This document shows, one piece after another, positions 12,360-22,104 of a stretch of DNA of 64,000 bases (the first letter of the stretch is position 1; each line of letters begins with the position of its first letter). Under the pieces are notes generated by a model. The model saw only the letters and a program-made list of their open reading frames with translations. It did no database searches and was not told where the DNA came from. The translations under genes and the position numbers were made by a program. This DNA comes from Chamaecrista fasciculata (lineage: Eukaryota > Streptophyta > Magnoliopsida > Fabales > Fabaceae). The DNA is taken from contig QANZ01010687.1 of NCBI GenBank assembly GCA_003254925.1, forward strand, positions 26,710 through 90,709, in the 5' to 3' direction.

Positions 12360-12518
12360 GGGAGAGGATCAGCTGATGTGCGGATTTGCTGAAGTACGTG
12401 AGTCATGAGATCTTGACCATCCATTGATCATACTTTGACTTTGAGTGATTTAATGGATGGTCAGGATCACATGACTCATGTACTTCAGCAGAGATGAAAT
12501 TCACTGGATCCTCTCCCG
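12360..12518. mobile_element. 159-bp MITE with 8-bp target duplication (hAT-like)
   Basis: The element starts GGGAGAGGATC and ends with the inverse, GATCCTCTCCCG. Internal arms around GAAGTACGTGAGTCATGAGAT and GACCATCCATT also pair, giving one long hairpin. It is flanked by the exact direct repeat CCTTCGCC at 12352-12359 and 12519-12526. An 8-bp duplication is typical of hAT transposons. It lies in the proximal promoter or leader of cytochrome b5. Confidence 0.75.
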
Positions 12519-12789
12519 CCTTCGCCTCCCTCTTTTTGACCGCGTTGAAAATTTTTGGGTCTAGGGTAGGGTGTCGTGGTCATCAAGCAAGTCATGGTTT
12601 TTTTTTCGTCGTTTGGGTATCGGAATGTCGTTTTTCTAATTGGGCTTCAGTGTTTCTAGACCCACATGTGAACGGTGGGCTTAGTTACACTACACATAAT
12701 CAATTTACAATAAGTTTAATTCCACCTTTAATATATGGGCGTTATAACTTAAAAACAAATTTTCTCCTTTACTCCGAACTCGGAAGTAG

Positions 12790-12956
12790 AGCTGTCAAAA
12801 TGGGTTCCAACCCGTGGGTTGGACCCGTTTAACCCGCAAAAATGGTGAGCCGGGTTGATGCAATCTTGGCTCACCAATAATTTTAACCCGTGTGGGTTGG
12901 CTCACCTAACCCGCGAGCCATGGTGAGCCAACCCGGCGAGTTGGTGGGTTGGCTCN
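12790..12956. mobile_element. hAT-like transposon end rich in AACCCG
   Basis: The stretch begins AGCTGTCAAAATGGG and is filled with alternating AACCCG / GGGTTGG and TGGCTCACC units. This is a common signature of non-autonomous hAT-type ends in plant genomes. It stops at an N (12956), so the second end is not visible. No coding sequence. Confidence 0.45.
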
Positions 12957-13159
12957 TATTCTTTTTTTTTGGTAAACTAATATTCTCTTTCTATCATGAT
13001 TGGTCATATATAAAATTTTTGCCACGTGTCAAATGTTGATTGGCGAACTTGATAACAAAGATATAAGGAACTTGATATAAGTTTTGCCCTTTTATTATTT
13101 CATTCTAAACCTAAAGATGGAAGATATGAGAAAGATAGAGAAAAAAAGTTCACCAACCA

Positions 13160-13350
13160 ATATCTAGTGCAGTGGTATGCGAGCTGCACTACAAGTTAAG
13201 AAAACTAAATTTGAGTTTTAAAGTCGATATTGTTGGAAGAGTTTTAACTTTTCGCTTCTAGTCCAAATGAGATTAGTCTTCGCATACACCGTTACACGGA
13301 TAGGTGGAAAAAACCTATGGTTATAAAAAAAATAAAAAATAAAAACAAGA
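13160..13350 (+). mobile_element. SINE-like, tRNA-derived element
   Basis: The head CTAGTGCAGTGGTATGCGAG resembles a Pol III A box, and AAATTTGAGTTTTAAAGTC lies where a B box would be. The unit ends in an A-rich tail at about 13325-13350. Size and order fit a plant tRNA-derived SINE. No clean target duplication was found, so this is tentative. Confidence 0.35.
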
Positions 13351-14126
13351 GAAGAGGGTTAACTTTTCAAAACACCCAAAACTATAAAAGGTAGTATATG
13401 AATATTACATGAGACATTATAAAAATATGGTTTTTCTTACGTACATATTTGACATTTCTCCTCGACCTCCACTACATTTTCTTTTTTAAATTTCTTCTCT
13501 TAAGATTATGACGAATTTGTCTTTCTCTAATTCCAGATTGAAAATTGTTGTATATCTAATTATTTGGATACATAAATAATGCCATCAGAAAACTAACAAA
13601 TATTTTTTGACAACCACTTTAGAGAACAGAGTGGTGGGTACAAAATATAAATGACAATCCTCACAATTAGAGAAATTTCCTGGTAGTTTCCCAGAAGTAC
13701 CAACCTGTTCTTATATCTTCAGCTCCATTTTGTCCATGTAAGATTTTGCTTAGTTGATAATTATACCAAGGATATTTATTTTCAAGTTAAAAATTTAAAA
13801 AATTCCAAAAAAAATATTTTTTTTTTATTTGTATGTATGGAACTCATAGTAATAATGTGGTTTACAATGTTAATACATTAACTACATAATCAATGAATAC
13901 ATAAAATAATTCCTAAACAAAGACACACTTATGCTAGATGGTTCATGAACCATTGTGCATAACGTTTTCATTCAATTCTCAGTTTATTGACATTTAAAAA
14001 AGCATCAAAAGTGGAAGAAGCACTTGATTTTCCAGCTTCCCCACCTGCAATTCCATATTTATTGTCTTTGGTTTATCACTGCATTATAAATAAATTTTTA
14101 CCAAAAGTTTTCTATAGTCTCCATCA

Positions 14127-16969
14127 ATGGCTGTGCCTTTGGTCATTGCTTCAATCTTCTTCATCGCTTCATCTGCCGCTGCTTCTGTTTTCCCTTATGA
14201 AGATTTCAAGGTTCATTTTTCTCTTCTATCACTTTACAAAGTATTGAAATTTTTGTTTCTCCAAAATTTGATGAGGCACGAGTAAAGTTCTTAGATAATC
14301 TTCTATATTACTCTATGTGGGACTTAGACATATCATAATGTTTAATTTAGAACTATGTATATGGCTTTTCAATGGGCAGGATATTGAAAAATGCTCATCA
14401 TCTGAAAGAGACTGTGGAGAAGGCTATTTTTGCAACTCTTGCCCTATAAGATTTAAGGGATCAAGATGTGTGAGATCCACAACATCTAACCCATTCAAGC
14501 TTTTGGTATCACTATCTCTCTCTCTCTCTCTCTCATTTTTTTTTCTACACAGTTTATGAAATTCTTTCTGATTAACAATTTGATCATTATAGGCCTTAAA
14601 CTATGACTATTTTTTGCTGCAGAACAATTCTTTGCCATTCAACAGATATGCATATTTGACAACCCACAACTCTTTTGCAATTAGAAAAGGGTCATCCTCA
14701 AACTCTAATCCTAATCCTACTGGGGATACCCGAGTTACCTTCATAAATCAAGAAGATAGTATCACCCATCAGTTATGTGTAAGATCAATTGCTAAACATA
14801 CAAATTACTCCTTCAAAGATACACGAATTGTCAATTCAATCCTTGAAAGTCGTGGAAACCGATATGCTTGAATCCTTTTGTCCTGAAGTTTGTCCCGGCT
14901 AAAGTACTGACTCCACGACTTTTAAGGACTGAAGTGTGTAAGTTAAACTTTAAGCTCAACTAGTATATATATAGATTTGTGTTGCTTTTGTGTCGTAGCT
15001 AAATAAGAAAATAGATAGTACTAACCAATGATGTTTTTTTTCCCATATCTGTGTGAAGAATGGAGTTAGAGCACTTATGCTGGACACTTATGACTATAAA
15101 GGAGACATATGGTTGTGCCATTCCTTCAAGGGAAAATGCCATCAATTTACTGCATTTGTAAGTGAAATTCACACACAGTACTACTAAATTTTTCCGGTTT
15201 TCGGTACCCATAAAAGTCATCTTGTGTATACACACACAAAGATGGCACCTGAAGTTGGTTTCATTTTGATAAATAGGAGCCTGCTATAAAGATTTTGAAG
15301 GAAGTGGAAAACTTTCTATCATCCAACCCATCAGAGATTGTGACAATAATACTGGAAGATTATGTAGAGACACCAAATGGATTGAGCAAAGTTTTCAAAG
15401 CTTCTGGGCTGATGAAATTCTGGTTTCCCCTCACAAACATGCCTCAAGATGGCCAAGATTGGCCATTAGTGAAAGACATGATTGCTACAAACCATAGGCT
15501 CATTGTCTTCACATCACAGAGACATAAGCAAGAAAGTGAAGGCATAGCTTATCAGTGGAACTACATGGTTGAAAATCAGTGTGAGTTGCAATATTTGTAC
15601 TTCACAAATCACAATGTTTGAAAAGGAAAAAACAAATAATTTTTAGTCCTTAAATTTGTCCCAAAGTTACGATATTTAATCCCTGAACAATAAAAATACA
15701 CTTTTTGGTCTTAATTTTTTTTCTACAAAAGGAAAGACCCTTTCTTCTTTAGCCAGTTACGGGAAACAAGGGAATTGAACCCCGATACCGTGGTTTGTAG
15801 TCACGTTCTCTGATCCTCTAAGCTACTGGCCCTAGAAAAACTATTNTCAGGGTACCAAAGGGGTACCGCCCCTAACCACAGGGTACCAAATTGCAATTTA
15901 CCCATAAAAATACACTTTTTGGTCTTAATTTTTTTTCTACAAAAGGAAAGACCCTTTCTTCTTTAGCCAGTTACGGGAAACAAGGGAATTGAACCCCGAC
16001 ACCGTGGTTTGTAGTCACGTTCTCTGATCCTCTAAGCTACTGGCCCTAGAAAAACTATTCAGAACCAAAAAGTGTATTTCAGATGGCAAGAGAACCTTTC
16101 CTCTCCCCAGCCATTTTTGCTTAAGAAGAACTATTCAAGACACCAACAAAAGTCATGAAAATAAATTCAAGGATTGAATCATAGTTTTAGAACAAATTCA
16201 AGGACTAAAAAAATAATTTTCTCGTTCAAAGGGAGAATCAAAGATTTTGTTTTGAGCACATTCATATGTATGTATCGTGTGTTTGAGAATATTGCAGTTG
16301 GTAAAAGAGGGATGGTTAAGGGAAGATGTCCTAAACGTAAAGAGTCAGCTCCACTTAGTGACAAAACCAAATCTTTGGTTTTGGTGAATCACTTCAGAAC
16401 AATCCCAGTGAAGCAAGCCACATGCAAAGATAATTCACAAGACTTGATACATATGCTTTCTACTTGTTATGAGGAGGCTGGTAATCGATGGGCTAATTTC
16501 GTTGCAGTTGACTATTACAAGGTAAAACACTCTTTTCATTAGTTCTTGAAAATATATATTAGCCTTTCAATTTTAATTTTACCAAACAAATCTGTCCTTC
16601 GAAGCTAGTTACTTTCATTAACTCTATGGATTTGACTAAATGAGTAACCTATCAATTTAGTCATGGGATTATGTGAGTGCTATTGTTTTAATCACTGAAT
16701 TTTTTAAATAGTTAGATTTAGTTCTAAAAAATTCATAACTCGTTGCAATTTAGTCCCTCTAGATAATGAGTTATATATACACTGTCAGGACTAATTTATA
16801 ACAAGTCAAGAATTTGCAGAGAAGTGAAGGAGGAGGTTCATTTGAAGCAGTAGATATGTTAAATGGGAGGCTCTTGTGTGGATGTGATGATGTTCATGCA
16901 TGTTTGGTAACGCTTCTTCAATTTCTAATACCCTTACTTACTATCAAAACAGAGCCTACCTTTGTTTAT

Positions 16970-17000
<31 letters not shown>

Positions 17001-17186
17001 TTGATCCCAGAAATATTGAATCATTATTAAATCATACATATATACCAAATAATAATATACAGATATCAGATTTTTTGCATAAATATATCATTAATCTTTG
17101 TACATATATATGTTCTATGCAAGATGGATCATCATCATCATCCAGACTCCAAAAGATTCTGCAAATTCCATTTGGAAAATAGTTGA
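14127..17186 (+). CDS. Secreted PI-PLC X-domain protein
   Basis: I assemble eight exons: 14127-14210, 14380-14505, 14623-14778, 15059-15157, 15277-15580, 16298-16521, 16820-16906 and 17124-17186, giving 380 residues in frame. Residues 1-20 form a signal peptide (MAVPLVIASIFFIASSAAAS). A Cys-rich segment (CSSSERDCGEGYFC) follows, then the X domain. Its catalytic His candidates are His85 in YLTTHNSF and His143 in DIWLCHSF, with GVRALMLDTYDY at 124-135. It matches the plant family of extracellular PLC-like phosphodiesterases, whose true substrate is unclear. The last exon is the least certain: it adds a His-rich tail (MDHHHHPDSKRF) unlike the longer Ser/Pro tails or GPI signals of many relatives. 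Intron 5 carries a duplicated tRNA-like block and an N. Confidence 0.87.
15691..16059 (-). repeat. 155-bp duplication carrying a tRNA-Cys-like sequence
   Basis: Two copies (15691-15845 and 15905-16059) differ at about one base (GATACCG/GACACCG). Read on the minus strand, each has GGCCAGT pairing with ACTGGCT, a D-arm-like TAGCTTAGAGGATCAGAG, an anticodon-like loop CTACAAA in a CGTG/CACG stem and a T-loop GGTTCAATTCC. The loop is one base from the usual Cys loop CTGCAAA. Extra bases between T-arm and acceptor suggest a pseudogene. The spacer contains an N and a fragment of the GGTACC-type MITE family. Confidence 0.5.
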
Positions 17187-17529
17187 ATTTGACTAGACCC
17201 AGAAATCAGAGAAGGAAGCCACACACATAATCATACATGANTAGCACCCTAAATTTTATTTTAAAAAAAATTTTGCGTTAAAGCCTCCTCCCTCATATAA
17301 ACAATGACTAAAACGCACATAAAAATAACATCAAAGTTCTCATATACAGTTTTCACCAAAAACTTAAAAGTTTAGCTAAAAGAAAGTTCATGAAAACTGT
17401 ATAAATCATAACGTCATAATCATAATAACAAGCCCATCAAAATTAAAAAAAGAAAATCAGAAAACTAGTTTTGAGAAAAAAAATCTTTTAAATAAAGCAA
17501 AATTGATCTTGAACTAAAGATAAAATAAT
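17187..17529. other. 3' flank of the PLC-like gene
   Basis: AT-rich sequence with an isolated N at 17241. It probably includes the 3' UTR of the upstream gene. No other gene is seen. Confidence 0.5.
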
Positions 17530-18465
17530 GGGTAAAATACATGAAAGGTAAATGCGGTTTGACCTAATCTCACTTTTATGACGTGTGGTTTCAAAAGTTA
17601 CACATTAAGTATCTGTGTGTTTTGCCGTTAAACAGAAGCAGTACTTGTGTAATTTTCCGTTAAATTTTTTACGAAAAAAGCACTTTTAGTCCATTTTATA
17701 CACTTTTAGTCCTTTCTATGTGGCATCAAATCTTTTAGACACTTTTAGTCCATTTAGACAGTTTTGTGCATCACAGTTTGGTCATTTTCATGTTGTCAAA
17801 ACAAAGAACCAATCTTCATAGTCCATTTTATACACTTTTAGTCCAGTTTAGACAGTTTTGTGTTTTTATTTGTCAACTAAAACCAATCTCCATTTTTTGT
17901 GCTTGTTCACAACTCTTCCCTGTTGGAATTTTTGTGTGGATTAGGATTAATCTATTGTAAGATTAATATTTGTGTTTACTTAATTAGTATTATGATAGAT
18001 TAATTACTTAATCAGTAAACACAAATATTAATCTTACATTAGATTAATGTTAATCTACACAAAAATTCCAACAAGGAAGAGTTGTGAACAAGCACCAAAA
18101 ATAGAGATTGGTTGTAGTTGACAAAGAAAAACACAAAACTGTCTAACCTGGACTAAAAGTGTATAAAATGGACTATGAAGATTGGTTCTTTGTTTTAACA
18201 ACATGAAAATGACCAAACTGTGATGCACAAAACTGTCTAAAGTGGACTAAACGTGTCTAAAAGATTTGATGCCACATAGAAAGGACTGAAAGTGTATAAA
18301 ATGGACTAAAAGTGCTTTTTTTGTCAAAAATTTAACGGATAATTACACAAGTATTGCTTCTGTTTAACGGCGAAACACACAGGTATCTAATGTGCAACTT
18401 TTGAAACCACACATCATAAAAGTGAGATTAGGCCAAACCACAGGTACCTTTCCTGTATTTTATCC
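17530..18465. mobile_element. 936-bp foldback element with perfect 9-bp target duplication
   Basis: The arms (about 17530-17975 and 18015-18465) are inverted copies of each other over nearly their whole length. They start GGGTAAAATACATGAAAGG and end with the near-inverse, and the palindrome centre is near 17998. The exact direct repeat TAAAATAAT lies at 17521-17529 and 18466-18474. A 9-bp duplication with long terminal inverted repeats suggests a Mutator-like non-autonomous element. It has no coding capacity. Confidence 0.8.
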
Positions 18466-18474
18466 TAAAATAAT

Positions 18475-19979
18475 TTCCTACATTTTAAAAATGACATTAC
18501 ATTTTAAAATCCATAAAATTAAAGTGATATGATCCAAATGCAACCTATGTTTTAGATTCTTCATTATCCAAGGCAATAAGACATTGACATTATGTTTGAT
18601 TTATTTTTTAATTTTACAAAATTATTTTTTTTCTCATTCATTTCTTCAATGCAATTATATTAAAGGAGAAAAAGTGAAATTGCATTTTAAATTTTTTTTT
18701 TGACCGAAATTAAAACTTTAATTCTTTTTCATTTTCTTTCATCTGGTCAAAGCGTCATATGCCTTTTTTTTAAAAAAAAAAAATTGTGGGTTCTAATCAT
18801 TGCCTTTTGTGTGTGTATATATATATTATATAAAGATGAGGATGAGGTGTATCATGTGAGAGATGAAAACAGACAATAATCATATCAAATCACAATTTAA
18901 TAGTAGTATAATTATAGAATCTCGATTGATGTAAAAATACTAAGACAGAAATCAAACGAAATATATTATGCATTAATAATATTTAATTTCCTTTTAATAA
19001 ATATTTAGACAAAATTTCAAGATATATATGTATCCATTCACCATTCACATTTCACCAAGTTGCCAGAGATTATGGAGAGTGGAGAGAAAAGAATATTATG
19101 AGCTGCCAAGTTGATAATAGTATAATACCAGCTGTGTGAGAGAAAGTGAATTAATTAAATAAAAAAGAATTAATAGAAAATTAATTAATAGTGAGTGAAT
19201 TGAAGGTAGCAACTATAGACTATGTAGTGCACAAGGACAAAGAATATGCTTGTGATTTGTGAACGTGAAAACTACTTGCAAATTTGAGATGCCATGTGGC
19301 TCACAAAAGCATATTCTTTTCTCTCTTTATTTTTATTCCCAAGATCCAGACTCTATTTATTTAATTAACTTATTTTACAGTTTGTTTTTTAATATATTGA
19401 TCATTTAATCTCGGAAAAATATATTTTTTTAATTTAATAATTAAATTATAAATTTAATCTTTAAAAATTATAATTATAATTAATTTAATAATTTTATTAG
19501 AGATATTAACTAAAATTTAATGAAAGGTTATTATGTTTGACGAAATTAAAAATATTCACTCAAATGGTGAGACTTATTGAAATAGTGACATATCAAAAAT
19601 ATAAAAACTTACGTACTTTAGTTTATCCTCCTCTATATGATATTATTATATTATTTTCTTACATAAAGGATACTTAGTGCTTCCCAACTTTCCAATTCAT
19701 GGAGCCCATTGCTAGAGGCAAGACTCAGATAAAATAACTTAAAAAATACTTATAAAAAGAAAAATTATATAAAGTTCTTGTATAAATTTCATATAAATCT
19801 AATATATGTTTGATTGGTCTTTAAAAAAAATTGATACACCAAATTATATTATATAAATAGATAGATATATAAATACGTGGACATTTTTCTTACCAACTAG
19901 AATTTATATTTAAAATTCATATAAATCTATATCTCTTCTTCTTTTTTATTTTTTCTAAAATCGAAGTTTCCTAGTTTTT
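18475..19979. other. AT-rich intergenic region with one hairpin
   Basis: No gene is supported. An imperfect hairpin at 19233-19322 is listed separately. The rest is AT-rich with poly-T and poly-A tracts. Confidence 0.5.
19233..19322 (+). ncRNA. Candidate short hairpin RNA
   Basis: AAAGAATATGCTTGTGA on the left pairs with TCACAAAAGCATATTCTTT on the right across a loop of roughly 45 nt, with a small bulge. The stem is about 18-25 bp. It could be a MIR-like precursor or a tiny MITE remnant. I do not recognise a known family. Confidence 0.25.
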
Positions 19980-20353
19980 AAGCAAAAGTATTAATTTTGT
20001 TCCCAAACTTTACACTAACTGTCAATTTCGTCTTCAATTTTTTTTTTTACTGTTAATTTCGTCCTTAATGTTTCACATTTTAGCCAATTTTATTATTTGC
20101 TCTTACTTTAGCCAAATATCATCGACATAATTTACGTGACTAATGATATATAATGAAAAATTGATAGAAAAAGAAACTCAAATTCTTACTCGGATTGAAA
20201 AACATATACATTATGTCGTTCATTTATTGAAAAAAGTTAGTCAAAGAATAAATTGACTAAAATGTGAAACATTAGGGACGAAATTGCTAAAAAAGATTAG
20301 AGACAAAATTGACCATTGATATAAAATTTGAGAAAGCAATAGTTACTTTTTGC
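19980..20353. mobile_element. Foldback element, same family as 7284-7811
   Basis: The ends GCAAAAGTATTAATTTTG and CAATAGTTACTTTTTGC are imperfect inverted repeats that continue inward as 'gtcaatttcgtc' / 'gacgaaatt' arms. CTAGTTTTT occurs directly on both sides (19971-19979 and 20354-20362), and the match extends two bases further. This fits a 9-bp target duplication of a Mutator-like non-autonomous element. Confidence 0.7.
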
Positions 20354-20362
20354 CTAGTTTTT

Positions 20363-21560
20363 AATTTTCTGTTGACATGTTTTCCAAAGCCATTATCAAA
20401 TTTAACTTTATTTACTCACTATTCAAAAGTTTTTTTTTTGTTTAATATTACTTCTTTCTTCAACTACCCAATTAATCAATCACTTTGTCACTAAAATGTG
20501 TTTTTATTTTTATTTAGTATGGTGTGTCTATGAAGTTTTCATATATAATATTTTGTTTTTTTACATACTTGAGGAAACAAATTAGATCTTCAAATTCTAC
20601 ACGTCAAACAAATGTACCAAACAAGAAATTTGTAGTTAATGCATATTAATGAGTTTCTGTATTAGTATAAGGCAATGGAAAAAGTCATTCAATCCCAATA
20701 TTGACATCTTCACTATGAGCATAATATAACTTTGGAATTTTTTTAATGTCTGTGACGACTTTGAGACCTACATTTAATGGAAGGGATATGGGTTGCAGAT
20801 ATTATACATTAATATGTAATTAATAACAATATTTGGTTATTATAAAAATGGAATATGTCAATATTTATAATTATTCAAATAGTTGGGTTGTTTAATTATG
20901 ATATTCTGAATTTGATCTATATGTGGTGCATATGAAAAAAAAAAAACTTTATCAATAGAAGCAAAATTTATATCGTTCAACTCTACATTTCGGGGAGATT
21001 AATTGTTAACTGAAGAATACCCCTTTATTAAAAAATAAATATATAATGTTTATTCCGCAAAAGGAAAAAGTAACAATGGTAAGATTTAGAAAATGGTGTG
21101 CTGGTGTTTCTTAAACATTATAATTATTTGTTACAAATTTTTTTTACCTAAAATCTNAGCCTAGATCATAAACACATTAAATTGGACGGATTCTAACGAC
21201 AATACCTATTTAGAACATGACTCAAACATTTGAGACCAATTAGAGATAAAAATACTTTTAGGACCAAATTGCAACAACTCCCAAACTTTGGGGATTAATT
21301 TGAGCATTCTGCATTATTTTATTTTGATTTTCTTAACTATCGAGTGTAAATGAAAGGAGATATTTTCCAAATATTTCAATATTCCATGTTATTTCACTTA
21401 CCGTAGCCACTACGATGTTAGCTGTATAATTTGAGCATTCTGCCTTATTCCATGTTAGCTGTATAATCCTTACCATCGCCACTACATCACATGATGTTTT
21501 ATTTTTTTACTTGAAAATATTTAAAATAGTTAAGTATTTTGTTCGTGTAAGACATTTCTC
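20363..21560. other. Intergenic region, no gene seen
   Basis: AT-rich sequence with an isolated N at 21157. No supported coding sequence or RNA gene. Confidence 0.5.
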
Positions 21561-21570
21561 TTTGTTTGCT

Positions 21571-21955
21571 ATGTCTCACTTTGACCAAAAATGACAATAA
21601 GATTTTTTTATTTTTCTCTAATTCAAAATTCCAGATTTCTAAAATTATCAACTATAAACAAATCAAATAAATATATAATTCCCCCTTTTTAAGTAGTTAA
21701 TCCATTCAGAAAAAATAATTTTCTTCTTTTGGCCTGAAAAATTTAGAAAAAAATTATATATATATATATATATATTATAGTGGCAATCTTTGAAAATTGA
21801 CAGGACATACTCACTCAGTCACTCATATTATACCATAAGACAATTTCTCCTTTCTCACTTTGACCAAAAATGATAAGAAGATATTTATATTTTCCTCTAA
21901 TTCAAAATTCCAGATTTCCAAAATCATCAATTATAAATAAATAAATAAATTAGTA
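21571..21955 (+). repeat. Direct duplication in the promoter of the mutase gene
   Basis: Two diverged copies of about 100 bp lie at 21571-21672 and 21851-21955. They share TCACTTTGACCAAAAATGA and TCTAATTCAAAATTCCAGAT. They are 530 and 250 bp upstream of the UDP-arabinopyranose mutase start, so any control site in them would be doubled. TTTGACC contains a W-box core (TTGAC) in each copy. Confidence 0.6.
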
Positions 21956-22039
21956 TACAAGTCTTGATTTCGCTTCGCCTATATATGACAGATTGACAGA
22001 GCATAAGCACTCACATTTTGCCGCGTTGAATAGCACATC

Positions 22040-22048
22040 TTCTCAAAT

Positions 22049-22083
<35 letters not shown>

Positions 22084-22104
22084 TTCTCTCTCTCTCTCTC
22101 TCTA
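22040..22104 (+). promoter_or_regulatory. Pyrimidine-rich 5' leader of the mutase gene
   Basis: A (CTT)n tract followed by a (TC)n tract runs directly into the ATG at 22105. Such tracts are common in leaders of highly expressed plant genes. Confidence 0.5.
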
